Shown: positions 26,734 to 35,669, counted from the first letter of the stretch. The stretch is 64,000 nucleotides of DNA from Modestobacter italicus (GCF_000306785.1 NC_017955.1:620001-684000), one strand, 5' to 3'. Notes: a model not told the origin generated them from the sequence alone. A program made the numbers and translations.

Positions 26734-27956
26734 CCGCCGCGGCGCCGGAGGGGTGGACGGTCACCGTCGTCGGCATCGGTGCCGACGGGTGGGACGGGCT
26801 GTCCCCGGCGGCCCGGCGGGCGATCGCCGGCGCCGACGTCCTCCGCGGCAGCGCCCGCCAGCTCGGCCTGGTGCCCGCCGAGGTGGACGCCGAGCGGGTG
26901 CCGTGGCCCTCGCCGATGGCGCTGGCCGTCCGGGAGCTCCCGACCGCCCACCCCGGCCGCCGGGTGGTGGTGCTGGCCAGCGGCGACCCGATGTTCTCCG
27001 GGATCGGCACCACGCTGGTCCGCTGGTTCGGCGCGGCTGCGGTCGACGTCGTCCCGCACCCGTCGTCGGTGACCCTGGCCTGCTCGCGGATGGGCTGGTC
27101 GGTGGAGGAGACGACGGTCGTGTCGGTGGTCTGGCGCCCGCTGGAGCTGCTGGTCCCGCACGTCACCCCCGGACGGCGGCTGGTCGTGCTCGGTGCGGAC
27201 ACCACCACGCCCGGCCTGGCCGCCGACCGGCTGCGGCAGTGGGGCTACGGGGCGAGCCGGCTGACCGCGCTGGCCCAGCTCGGCGGGGCGGCCGAGCGCC
27301 GGTTCACCGGCACCGCCGCCGCGTGGGCGCACGCCGAGACCGACCCGCTCGTGGTCACCGCGGTCGAGGTCGTCGCCGACCCGGGGACGGTGCCGCTGCC
27401 CACCGTCCCCGGCCTGCCCGACGAGGCCTACGCCTCCGACGGGCAGCTGACCAAGCGCGACGTCCGGGCGGTGACGCTGTCCCGGCTCGCGCCGCTGCCC
27501 GGTCAGCTGCTGTGGGACGTCGGCGGGGGCGCCGGCTCGATCGGCATCGAGTGGATGCGGGTGCACCCCTCCTGCCGGGCGGTCGCGGTCGAGTCCCGCC
27601 CGGACCGCGCCCACCGGATCGGGCAGAACGCCGCGCGGCTCGGCGTCCCCGGGCTGCAGGTGGTCGAGGGGAAGGCGCCCGAGGCGCTGGGCGGGCTGCC
27701 CGCCCCGGACGCCGTCTTCGTCGGTGGCGGGGCCACCGAGCCCGGTGTGCTGGAGGACTGCTGGGCCGCGCTGGCCCCCGGCGGCCGGCTCGTGGTCAAC
27801 GCGGTGACCGTGGAGAGCGAGGCGGTGCTGGCGCAGTGGCACGCGCGGGTCGGCGGCCAGCTGACCCGGCTGCTGGTCGCGCACGCCCAGCCGGTCGGCG
27901 GCTTCACCGGCTGGAAGCCCGCCATGCCGGTGACCATCTGGAGCGTGACGCGGTGA
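26730..27956 (+). CDS. cobL: Precorrin-6Y C5,15-methyltransferase (decarboxylating), CbiE-CbiT fusion
   Basis: 408 residues. Residues 1-200: CbiE-type SAM methyltransferase (VVGIGADGWDGLSPAARRAI, VVLASGDPMFSGIG). From about 225: CbiT-type Rossmann methyltransferase with LTKRDVRAVTLSRLAPLPG, LLWDVGGGAGSIGIEWMR and FVGGGATEPGVLEDC. It methylates C5 and C15 and removes the C12 acetate carboxyl. Starts inside the def stop and its own stop overlaps cobM. Confidence 0.95.
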   Translation: MTAAAPEGWTVTVVGIGADGWDGLSPAARRAIAGADVLRGSARQLGLVPAEVDAERVPWPSPMALAVRELPTAHPGRRVVVLASGDPMFSGIGTTLVRWFGAAAVDVVPHPSSVTLACSRMGWSVEETTVVSVVWRPLELLVPHVTPGRRLVVLGADTTTPGLAADRLRQWGYGASRLTALAQLGGAAERRFTGTAAAWAHAETDPLVVTAVEVVADPGTVPLPTVPGLPDEAYASDGQLTKRDVRAVTLSRLAPLPGQLLWDVGGGAGSIGIEWMRVHPSCRAVAVESRPDRAHRIGQNAARLGVPGLQVVEGKAPEALGGLPAPDAVFVGGGATEPGVLEDCWAALAPGGRLVVNAVTVESEAVLAQWHARVGGQLTRLLVAHAQPVGGFTGWKPAMPVTIWSVTR

Positions 27957-28693
27957 CCGTGCACTTCATCGGGGCGGGCCCGGGGGCCGCCGACCTCGTG
28001 ACCGTGCGGGCCGCGCGGCTGATCGCCGCGTCGCCGGTCTGCCTCTACGCCGGGGCGCTCGTCCCGCGGGAGCTGCTGGCCACCGCACCGCCGGGCGCCC
28101 GGCTGGTCGACACCGCCGACCTCGACCTGGACCAGATCACCGCAGAGCTGGTCGCCGCGCACGAGGCCGGCCAGGACGTCGCCCGGCTGCACTCCGGCGA
28201 CCCGTCGGTCTACAGCGCGATGGCCGAGCAGATGCGCCGGCTGGACGCCGCGGGGGTGCCCTACGACGTCGTCCCGGGGGTGCCGGCCTTCGCCGCCGCG
28301 GCCGCCTCGCTGAAGCGGGAGCTCACCGTGCCGGGGGTGGCGCAGACCGTCGTCCTCACCCGGACGTCGGCCCGGTCGACGCCGATGCCGCCGGGGGAGG
28401 AGCTGGCCGCCTACGCGGCCACCGGCGCCACCCTGGTGCTGCACCTGGCGGTGCAGCGGATGGACGCGCTCGCCCCGGAGCTGGCCGCGCACTACGGCGA
28501 GGACTGCCCGGTGGCGGTGGTGGCCTGGGCCAGCCGGGACGACGAGCTGGTGCTCCGCGGCACGCTCGCCGACATCGCCGACCAGGTCACCGCGGCCGGC
28601 GTGCGGCGCACCGCCGTGGTCGTCGTCGGCCGGGTGCTGGCCGCCGAGCAGTTCCTCGACAGCCACCTCTACTCGACGACGCGGCAACGCTAG
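27953..28693 (+). CDS. cobM: Precorrin-4 C11-methyltransferase
   Basis: 246 residues from the GTG at 27953. Tetrapyrrole methylase fold: VHFIGAGPGAADLVTVRA, CLYAGALVPRELL, RLHSGDPSVYSAMAEQ, VVPGVPAFAAAAASL, VVLTRTSARSTPMP. These are close to the CobM/CbiF consensus. Third gene after def and cobL. The stop codon TAG touches an intergenic palindrome. Confidence 0.95.
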   Translation: MTVHFIGAGPGAADLVTVRAARLIAASPVCLYAGALVPRELLATAPPGARLVDTADLDLDQITAELVAAHEAGQDVARLHSGDPSVYSAMAEQMRRLDAAGVPYDVVPGVPAFAAAAASLKRELTVPGVAQTVVLTRTSARSTPMPPGEELAAYAATGATLVLHLAVQRMDALAPELAAHYGEDCPVAVVAWASRDDELVLRGTLADIADQVTAAGVRRTAVVVVGRVLAAEQFLDSHLYSTTRQR

Positions 28694-28735
28694 TGGAGTG
28701 CCAGGGCATCATTCTCCGCGCCGTGGCACTCCACT
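28692..28735. repeat. 12-bp-arm palindrome between convergent cobM and cbiD
   Basis: AGTGGAGTGCCA (28692-28703) and its perfect inverse TGGCACTCCACT (28724-28735) surround 20 nt. The element exactly fills the space between the two stop codons. It may act as a bidirectional terminator or belong to the family of small palindromes seen elsewhere in the window. Confidence 0.65.
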
Positions 28736-29814
28736 CAGGCGCGGCCGACGATGGTGCCGGCGCGGTCGATGACCACGACGTCCACCGCCACCGGGGCGCC
28801 GCGGAGCACGTCCTCCGCCGTCCGGCGCGCGCCGGCGGCGACCAGGTCGCCCAGCGGGAGCCCGGCGGCCCGGGACTGCTGCAGCGCGTCCAGGGCGGTG
28901 TTCGCCGCACGCACCCCGGCGACGAGCTCCGCCGACCCACCGGCGTCCGCGACCAGCTGCGCCAGCGCCGCGAACGAGACCTGCGACCGGCCCGAGTGCA
29001 GGTCCAGGTGGCCCTCGGCGAGCTTGGCCAGCTTCCCGATGCCGCCGGCGACGGTCAGCCGGGGCACCGGGTGCCGGCGCAGGTACTTGAGCACCGCACC
29101 GGCGAAGTCGCCCATGTCCAGCAGCGCGTCCTCGGGCAGGCCGTAGAGCTGCTGGACGGTCCGCTCGCTGGTCGAGCCGGTGCAGCCCGCGACGTGGGTG
29201 TGCCCGGCCGCGCGGGCGACGTCGATGCCCCGGCGGATGGAGTCGATCCAGGACGAGCAGGAGTACGGGACGACGACGCCCGTGGTGCCCAGGATCGACA
29301 GGCCGCCGAGGATGCCCAGCCGCGGGTTCCAGGTCTTGCGGGCCAGCTCCGCGCCGTTCTCCACCGACACCTCGACGACGACGTCGCCCGTGCCGCCGAA
29401 CCGGCCGGCCACCGCGGCGACGTGCTCGGTCATGAACTGCCGCGGCATCGGGTTGATCGCCGGCTCGCCGACGGCCAGCGGCAGGCCGGGCTTGGTCACC
29501 GTCCCGACGCCCTCGCCGGCCCGGAAGACCACGCCGCTGCCGGGCTCGCCGGGCGAGACCGTCGCGGACACCAGCGCGCCGTGGGTGACGTCCGGGTCGT
29601 CGCCGGCGTCCTTGACGATGCCGACGGTGGCGCGGGCGCCGTCCCGGTGCTCGCGGGCCAGGGCGAACGAGGGGTGCCGGTCATGGGGCAGGTCGATGGT
29701 CACCGGGTCGGGGAACTCGCCGGTGAGCAGCGCGGTGTAGGCGGCGGTGGTCGCGGCGGTGGCGCAGGCACCCGTCGTCCAGCCGTGCCGCAGCCCCCTG
29801 CCGTCCTCGGTCAC
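28735..29814 (-). CDS. cbiD: Cobalt-precorrin-5B C1-methyltransferase
   Basis: 359 residues. CbiD family: LRHGWTTGACATAATTAAYTALLTG at the N-terminus, AGEGVGTVTKPGLPLAVGEPAINPMPR, then CTGSTSE near residue 215. It methylates C1 and is normally paired with the anaerobic (early cobalt) route, where it replaces CobF. Here it coexists with the aerobic CobG and CobN. Monocistronic; convergent with cobM and divergent from cobK. Confidence 0.94.
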   Translation of the reverse strand: MTEDGRGLRHGWTTGACATAATTAAYTALLTGEFPDPVTIDLPHDRHPSFALAREHRDGARATVGIVKDAGDDPDVTHGALVSATVSPGEPGSGVVFRAGEGVGTVTKPGLPLAVGEPAINPMPRQFMTEHVAAVAGRFGGTGDVVVEVSVENGAELARKTWNPRLGILGGLSILGTTGVVVPYSCSSWIDSIRRGIDVARAAGHTHVAGCTGSTSERTVQQLYGLPEDALLDMGDFAGAVLKYLRRHPVPRLTVAGGIGKLAKLAEGHLDLHSGRSQVSFAALAQLVADAGGSAELVAGVRAANTALDALQQSRAAGLPLGDLVAAGARRTAEDVLRGAPVAVDVVVIDRAGTIVGRA

Positions 29815-29840
29815 GGGCCCATGGTGCCTGGCGGACCCCG

Positions 29841-30572
29841 GTGACCGGTCAGGTGCTGGTGCTGGGCGGTACCGGGGAGGCGCGGCGGCTGGCTGCCGCG
29901 CTCGTCGCCGACGGGGTCGACGTGCTCTCCTCGCTGGCCGGCCGGGTCGCCGAGCCGGTGCTGCCGGTGGGCGAGGTGCGGGTCGGCGGGTTCGGCGGCG
30001 CGGAGGGGCTGGCGGCCTGGCTGGCCGAGCACCGCCCGCGCGCCGTCGTCGACGCCACCCACCCGTTCGCCGCCGAGATCACCGCGTCGGCCGCCGCCGC
30101 GGCGGCCGCGCACGGCACGCCGCTGCTCCGGCTGCAGCGGCCGGGCTGGACGCCGCAGCCCGGGGACGACTGGCGGTTCGTCGACTCGCTGGCCGACGCC
30201 GCGGCCACCGTCGCCGACCGCTCCAGCGTCTTCCTCACCACCGGCCGGCAGGGCGTGCGGACCTTCGCCGACCTGCCCGGGCGGGTGCTGGTGCGCTCGG
30301 TCGACCCACCCGACGAGCCGCTGCCGGCCGGGGCGACCCTGCTGCTGGACCGCGGGCCGTTCAGCGTCGCCGACGAGCTGGCGCTGATGCGCGAGCACGC
30401 GGTGGACGTCGTGGTCACCAAGGACTCCGGCGGGCACATGACCGAGGCCAAGCTGACCGCCGCCCGCGAGCTGGGCATCCCGGTCGTGCTGGTCCGCCGG
30501 CCGCCGCTGCCGGCGGGCGTCGCGACCGTGGCCACCGTCGACGAGGCCCTCGCCTGGATCCGCAGCCGATGA
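29841..30572 (+). CDS. cobK: Precorrin-6A reductase
   Basis: 243 residues, GTG start. NAD(P)H-dependent reduction of precorrin-6A to 6B. LVLGGTGEARRLAAAL at the N-terminus, VDATHPFAAEIT, TTGRQGVRTFAD, VVTKDSGGHMTEAKLTAA and IPVVLVRRPP are characteristic CobK/CbiJ blocks. Its stop overlaps the ATG of the following HAD phosphatase, so both are probably translated together. Confidence 0.94.
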   Translation: MTGQVLVLGGTGEARRLAAALVADGVDVLSSLAGRVAEPVLPVGEVRVGGFGGAEGLAAWLAEHRPRAVVDATHPFAAEITASAAAAAAAHGTPLLRLQRPGWTPQPGDDWRFVDSLADAAATVADRSSVFLTTGRQGVRTFADLPGRVLVRSVDPPDEPLPAGATLLLDRGPFSVADELALMREHAVDVVVTKDSGGHMTEAKLTAARELGIPVVLVRRPPLPAGVATVATVDEALAWIRSR

Positions 30573-31219
30573 GCCGGCTGGTGCTCTTCGACATGGACGG
30601 CACCCTGGTCGACTCCACGCCGGGCATCTGGGCCTCGATCCGGGTCGCCGCCGCCGCGCTCGGGCTCCCCGAGCCGACCCCGGGCCAGCTGCGGTCGATG
30701 GTGGGCCCCCCGCTGCAGGACGGCTTCGCCAGCGCCTTCGGCCTGGTCGGCGAGGACGTCGACCGGGCGGTGGGCGCCTACCGGGCGCACTACGCGGCGG
30801 GGGCGATGTTCGACGCCGACGTGTACCCCGGCATCCCCGGGCTGCTGGCCGCGCTCCGCGCCGACGGGGCGACCCTCGCCGTGGCGACCAGCAAGCCGGA
30901 GCCGTTCGCGGTGCGCATCCTGGCCCACACCGGCCTGCTGCCGGCGTTCGCCGGCGTGCACGGCGCGACGCTGGACGGCACCGTGCGGCACAAGCACGAC
31001 GTGGTCGCCGCCGCGCTGGCCGCCCACCCGGACGGCGAGCGGCCGGTGCTCGTCGGCGACCGGTCGCACGACGTGCTCGGTGCCGCCGCGCACGGGCTGC
31101 CCTGCATCGGTGCGGGGTGGGGTCCGGCGCCGCCCGGCGAGCTGGCCGCGGCCGGCGCGGCGGCCGTCGCCGCCACCCCGGCCGACGTGCTGCCGGCACT
31201 GGGCGCACTCCCGGGCTGA
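30569..31219 (+). CDS. HAD-superfamily phosphatase (phosphoglycolate phosphatase-like)
   Basis: 216 residues. HAD motif I FDMDGTLVDS at 7-16, motif II VATSK near 106, motif III lysine in VRHKHDVVAAAL, motif IV VLVGDRSHDVLGAAAHG. A helical cap between motifs I and II marks subfamily IA. Substrate not known; its overlap with cobK raises the possibility of a role in cobalamin or nucleotide-loop chemistry, but Gph-type housekeeping is as likely. Confidence 0.88.
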   Translation: MSRLVLFDMDGTLVDSTPGIWASIRVAAAALGLPEPTPGQLRSMVGPPLQDGFASAFGLVGEDVDRAVGAYRAHYAAGAMFDADVYPGIPGLLAALRADGATLAVATSKPEPFAVRILAHTGLLPAFAGVHGATLDGTVRHKHDVVAAALAAHPDGERPVLVGDRSHDVLGAAAHGLPCIGAGWGPAPPGELAAAGAAAVAATPADVLPALGALPG

Positions 31220-31274
31220 GCGTGCCCGGCAAACGACGTGGACACCGCGGCCGTCCGGCGGCGACGCTGCCGCC

Positions 31275-31663
31275 ATGACGGCACGCATCTCGCACACCTC
31301 GGTCGACTGCTCCGACGCCTACGCGCTCTCGCTGTTCTGGTCGGCGGTGCTGGGGTTCACCGAGGACCCGGACGACCCGAACGAGCCGGCCACGAGGAGT
31401 GCATGATCGCCGCGCCGGACGGCGGGCAGCGGCTGCTGTTCATCGAGGTGCCGGAGGCCAAGACGGTCAAGAACCGGCTGCACCTGGACCTGGTGCCGGC
31501 CGCCGGGACCCGGGACGAGGAGCTGCAGCGGCTGCTGGAGCTGGGCGTCCGCGAGCTCGACGACCGCCGCCGGCCCGACGGGAGCGGCTGGGTGGTGCTC
31601 GCCGACCCCGAGGGCAACGAGTTCTGCATCCTGCGCAGCGACGCCGAGCGGGCCGCGCCCTGA
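31275..31663 (+). pseudogene. VOC-superfamily protein, frameshifted
   Basis: ATG at 31275 begins ARISHTSVDCSDAYALSLFW and runs to PNEP; the correct continuation (GHEECMIAAPDGGQRLLF through VLADPEGNEFCIL) is in another frame and ends at 31663. One G missing from the CCGGCC at 31386-31391 would restore a protein of about 130 residues like the intact one at 18752 (both share VPE.KTVKNR.HLD and ADPEGNE.C). Either a sequencing error or a fresh mutation. Confidence 0.8.
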
Positions 31664-31756
31664 CCCACGGCGTCTTGTCAGACCCTGCGGGCACAGTGGG
31701 ACCGGGTGCACAGAGGTGCTCCGCCGGAAGGGGATCTGCCGTGGAGGTGTGCTGCC

Positions 31757-32242
31757 GTGATCGGTGAACCGCAGGCGGTCGACCTGGACCTGCTGGACGT
31801 GGAGAGCGCGCTGCTGCGGGCGGCCGTGGGCGACTACGCCGTGGAGGCCGCCGTGCTGCTGCTGGCCAACTCCGGCCACTGGCTACCCCGGCTGCAGGCC
31901 GCGGGGCTGATCACCATCGCGCTGGACGGCGACGCCGACGGCGGCCCGTGGGCGGCGGTGCAGTGGGCCGACCTGGACGGCGCCCTGCGCCGCGGGGTGA
32001 TCTCCGGCAGCAGCGGCCAGCTGCGGCTGCTGCGGGCGGCGGCCGGCCTCGCCGACGGCCAGCCGGTCGACCTCGCCGACCTGACCGCGGGGGTGGACCG
32101 CGCCGAGCTCACCCTGCTGCTGGCCGCGCTCGCCCACGCGGCGGGCAGCCACGAGCACGCCGAGGTCGTCCGCCCCGACGACGGGGTCGCCGACGCCCGC
32201 GTCGTCCTGGGGCCGGTCGTCCCGTGGCCGGTGCGCGAGTGA
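31757..32242 (+). CDS. Protein of unknown function
   Basis: 161 residues. I chose the GTG at 31757, with GGAGGTG 7 nt upstream. The protein is Ala/Leu-rich and mostly helical; recognisable stretches are DVESALLRAAVGDYAVEAAVLLLANSG and GLADGQPVDLADLTAGVDRAEL. No signal peptide, no membrane segment, no known domain that I can name. Monocistronic, 75 bp before the dynamin pair. Confidence 0.7.
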   Translation: MIGEPQAVDLDLLDVESALLRAAVGDYAVEAAVLLLANSGHWLPRLQAAGLITIALDGDADGGPWAAVQWADLDGALRRGVISGSSGQLRLLRAAAGLADGQPVDLADLTAGVDRAELTLLLAALAHAAGSHEHAEVVRPDDGVADARVVLGPVVPWPVRE

Positions 32243-32317
32243 CCCCCGGCTGAGCCCGGCACGGCGGGCCGGGCCGTCGAGGGGTGAAGATCCACCGCCG
32301 CGGGCAGGTACCGGGGC

Positions 32318-34018
32318 ATGACCACCCCGACCGGGCTGCCGGACGCCCTGCAGCGGTTGCGCGACTCCGTCGCCGCAGCGCCGCTGGGCCTGGCCACCAC
32401 CGGCCGCGATGCCGCCGCCCGTACCGCCCGCGCCGTCGTCGACCAGGTCGACGACTACCTCCTGCCCCGCCTGCGCGACCTGGACGCCCCGCTGCTGACC
32501 GTCGTCGGCGGCTCGACCGGCGCCGGCAAGTCCACGCTGGTCAACAGCGTGCTCGGCGCCCGGGTCACCACCCCGGGCGTGCTCCGGCCGACGACCCGCT
32601 CACCGGTGCTGGTCTGCTCGACCGCCGACGTGGGGTGGTTCTCCGGCGACCGGGTGCTGCCGGGGCTGGCCCGCACCACCGGCGAGGGCGACACCCTCAG
32701 CGGCATCACGCTCGTGCCCACCGACGCCCTGCCACCGGGCCTGGCCCTGGTCGACGCCCCCGACGTCGACTCGGTCGTGGAGGCCAACCGCGAGCTCGCC
32801 GGGCAGCTGCTGGGGGCCGCCGACCTGTGGGTCTTCGTGACGACGGCGTCCCGCTACGCCGACGCCGTCCCCTGGGACCTGCTGCGGACGGCGCAGGAGC
32901 GCGGCACCGCGCTGGCCGTCGTCCTGGACCGGGTGCCGCCCGAGGCGGTCGGTGAGGTCGCCGACGACCTGGCCGCGATGCTGCAGCGCGGCGGGCTGGG
33001 CGGCGCCCGGCTGTTCGTCGTCGAGGAGCGGCCGCTGGTCGAGGGGTTCCTGCCGGCCGACCAGGTGGCGCCGCTTCGGGACTGGCTGCACGCGCTCGCC
33101 GCCGACCAGGAGCAGCGGGCGGCCGTGGTCCGGCAGACGCTGGCCGGCGCGCTGGAGAGCCTCAGCGGCCGGGTCGACGTCGTCGCCGCCGGCGTCGAGG
33201 AGCAGGCGCTGTCCGCCGAGGCGCTGCGGGCCGCCGCGGACGCCGCCTACGCCCGGGCCCGCGCCTCGATCGACGAGGGCGTCGGCAACGGCAGCCTGCT
33301 GCGCGGGGAGGTGCTCGCCCGCTGGCAGGAGTTCGTCGGCACCGGCGAGTGGATGCGCAGCCTGCAGGGGCAGGTCGGGAAGCTGCGCGACCGGGTCACC
33401 GCGGCGTTCACCGGTCGGCCCAACCCGGCCGCGGACCTGCAGGGCGCGCTGGAGTCCGGCGTCGAGCTGCTGCTGCGGGCCGAGGCCGACCGGGCGGCGG
33501 AGAACACCGTCGCCGCCTGGCGCTCGCTGCCCGGCGGCATCGCGCTGATCGGCGGCCGGGAGACCGAGCTGGACGGCGTCTCCCCGGCCTTCACCGGGGT
33601 GGCCGCCGACGAGGTGCGGGCCTGGCAGGGCTTCGTGCTGGAGCTGGTCCGCGAGGAGGGCGCGGGCAAGCGGTCGCAGGCCCGGCTGCTGTCCTGGGGC
33701 GTCAACGGCGCCGGCGCGGCGCTGATGATCGCCGTCTTCGCCTCCACGGCCGGGCTCTCCGGTGCCGAGGTCGTCATCGCCGGCGGCACCACGGCCGTCG
33801 GTCAGCGGCTGCTGGAGGCGGTGTTCGGCGACAACGCCGTCCGGGAGCTCGCGGTGAAGGCCCGCGCCGACCTGGACGCCCGCGCCGACCGGGTGCTGCA
33901 GAGGGAGCAGGACCGGTTCACCGAGCTGCTGGCGGACGTCGCGCCCACCCCGGACGCCGCCGCCGAGCTGCGCGCCGCGGTCGCCGGGCTGGCCACCGCC
34001 CGCGGGGCCCACGCGTGA
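32318..34018 (+). CDS. Dynamin-like GTPase, first of a tandem pair
   Basis: 566 residues. Large GTPase with P-loop GGSTGAGKST at 64-73, switch I T in PTTRSPV, DAPDVDS as switch II, and a D-rich base-recognition segment (VVLDRVPPE). A long helical stalk follows, and a hydrophobic stretch near 470-500 (GAALMIAVFASTAGLSG) could insert in membrane. This is the plan of bacterial dynamin-like proteins; Streptomyces DynA/DynB, which act in sporulation septation, are the best-studied actinobacterial case. The stop overlaps the next gene. Confidence 0.82.
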   Translation: MTTPTGLPDALQRLRDSVAAAPLGLATTGRDAAARTARAVVDQVDDYLLPRLRDLDAPLLTVVGGSTGAGKSTLVNSVLGARVTTPGVLRPTTRSPVLVCSTADVGWFSGDRVLPGLARTTGEGDTLSGITLVPTDALPPGLALVDAPDVDSVVEANRELAGQLLGAADLWVFVTTASRYADAVPWDLLRTAQERGTALAVVLDRVPPEAVGEVADDLAAMLQRGGLGGARLFVVEERPLVEGFLPADQVAPLRDWLHALAADQEQRAAVVRQTLAGALESLSGRVDVVAAGVEEQALSAEALRAAADAAYARARASIDEGVGNGSLLRGEVLARWQEFVGTGEWMRSLQGQVGKLRDRVTAAFTGRPNPAADLQGALESGVELLLRAEADRAAENTVAAWRSLPGGIALIGGRETELDGVSPAFTGVAADEVRAWQGFVLELVREEGAGKRSQARLLSWGVNGAGAALMIAVFASTAGLSGAEVVIAGGTTAVGQRLLEAVFGDNAVRELAVKARADLDARADRVLQREQDRFTELLADVAPTPDAAAELRAAVAGLATARGAHA

Positions 34019-35613
34019 GGCTGGGCGGCGGGCGGCGCAGCGAGCTCTCCCTGACCGACCGGCTGTCCGCGCTGCGCGAGGCGGTCGAGGTCGCCGAGGA
34101 CCGGCTCGAGGTGCCCGAGGTGTCCCGCGCCCGCACCCTGCTGGCCAAGGCCGGCGCCCGCGAGGCGCTCGGCGACGCGACCGTCGTCGCGCTCGCCGGC
34201 GCGACCGGCAGCGGCAAGTCCACGCTGTTCAACGCGCTGAGCGGCAGCGAGGTGAGCAGCCCCGGCGTCCGCCGGCCCACCACCGGGGTCGCGCACGCCA
34301 GCGTGTGGGGCGAGCACGGCGCCGACCGGCTGCTCGACTGGCTGCAGGTGCCCCGCCGGCACCGGGTCCAGCCGGCCGAGCCCGCGCTGGACGGGCTGGT
34401 GCTGCTCGACCTGCCCGACCACGACAGCGTCCGGCTGGAGAACCGGCTGGAGGTCGACCGGCTCGTGGAGCTGGTCGACGTGCTGGTCTGGGTGCTGGAC
34501 CCGCAGAAGTACGCCGACGCGGCGGTGCACTCGCGGTACCTGGCGCCGCTGGCCGGGCACGCGGGGGTGCTGGTCGTCGTCCTCAACCAGGTCGACCGGC
34601 TGGACGACGCCTCGGTCCGGGCCTGCCTCGCCGACCTGCGCGGGCTGCTCGACCGGGAGGGGCTGGCCGCGACGCCCATCGTGCCCACCGCGGCCCGCAC
34701 CGGGGCCGGGCTGGCCGAGCTGCGCGCCGAGCTCGCCTCCCGGGTGGCCGCCCGGCGGGCGGCCACCGACCGGCTGGCCGCCGACGCCCGGGCCGCCGCG
34801 GCCGCGCTGGCCCAGCACTGCGCCCCGGACGCCGGCCAGGACCGCAGCCGGGACCCCGACGAGCGCGAGGGCCTGGCCGACGCGCTGGCGAACGCGGCCG
34901 GGGTGCCCGCGGTCGTCAGCGCGGTCGAGCGCTCGGCCCGTCGCCGGGGGAACCAGCACACCGGCTGGCCGGTGCTGCGCTGGACCTCGAAGCTGCGGGC
35001 CGACCCGCTGAGCCGGCTGCACCTGGGCGACGAGGCGGCCCGCACCTCGCTGCCCGAGGCCGGTGCGGTGCAGACGGCCGGCATGGACGCCGCGCTGCGC
35101 CGGGCCCGGGACGCCGCCGGTCAGGGGCTGCCGCAGGCCTGGCGGGACGAGCTGCGGCGCACCGCGGACCTGCAGGAGGAGCGGCTGGCCGACCGGCTGG
35201 ACCGGGCCGTCGCCGGCACCGACCTCGGGCCGGACCGGACGCCGATCTGGCAGCGGGCGGTCGGCGGGCTGCAGTGGCTGCTCGCGCTGGTCGCGCTGGC
35301 CGGGGCGCTGTGGCTGCTCGGGCTGGTCGGGCTGGGCCTGCTGCAGCTGGACGACGTCGTCCCGCTGCCCCGGGTGGAGGGCATCCCGGTGCCCACCCTG
35401 CTGCTGGTCGGCGGGCTGCTCGCCGGCCTGCTGCTGGCGCTGGTGAGCAGACCGCTGGTGCACGCCGGGGCGCGGAGACGGGCCCGGCAGGTGCGCCGGC
35501 GGCTGACCGAGCGGGTGGCCGAGGTGGCCGACACCGAGGTGCTGGAGCCGCTGACCGAGGCCCGCGCCGACCACGACCGGTTCTGCGCCGCGGTCACCCG
35601 GGCCGGCAGCTGA
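34015..35613 (+). CDS. Dynamin-like/YfjP-type GTPase, second of the pair
   Basis: 532 residues, GTG start overlapping the upstream stop. P-loop GATGSGKS at 62-69, PTTGVAHASVW switch I, DLPDHDSV switch II, NQVD near 197 as the G4 motif. A helical middle region is followed by two membrane helices (about 425-475) and a basic C-terminus. Membrane anchoring of one partner of a GTPase pair fits a membrane-remodelling or fission-type complex; this is inference from layout. Confidence 0.82.
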   Translation: MRLGGGRRSELSLTDRLSALREAVEVAEDRLEVPEVSRARTLLAKAGAREALGDATVVALAGATGSGKSTLFNALSGSEVSSPGVRRPTTGVAHASVWGEHGADRLLDWLQVPRRHRVQPAEPALDGLVLLDLPDHDSVRLENRLEVDRLVELVDVLVWVLDPQKYADAAVHSRYLAPLAGHAGVLVVVLNQVDRLDDASVRACLADLRGLLDREGLAATPIVPTAARTGAGLAELRAELASRVAARRAATDRLAADARAAAAALAQHCAPDAGQDRSRDPDEREGLADALANAAGVPAVVSAVERSARRRGNQHTGWPVLRWTSKLRADPLSRLHLGDEAARTSLPEAGAVQTAGMDAALRRARDAAGQGLPQAWRDELRRTADLQEERLADRLDRAVAGTDLGPDRTPIWQRAVGGLQWLLALVALAGALWLLGLVGLGLLQLDDVVPLPRVEGIPVPTLLLVGGLLAGLLLALVSRPLVHAGARRRARQVRRRLTERVAEVADTEVLEPLTEARADHDRFCAAVTRAGS

Positions 35614-35624
35614 CCTGACCCCGG

Positions 35625-35669
35625 GACGCTCGTGCTCTGCTGCCTGGTGGGCAGCAGAGCACGAGCGTC
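35625..35669. repeat. Palindromic repeat between convergent genes (copy 2); possible terminator
   Basis: A 20-bp perfect stem (35625-35644 with 35650-35669, loop TGGTG) contains the same 17-bp arm GCTCGTGCTCTGCTGCC as the palindrome in cobD at 26077. It lies between the dynamin-like gene and the MFS gene and enters the MFS stop codon. Confidence 0.85.
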
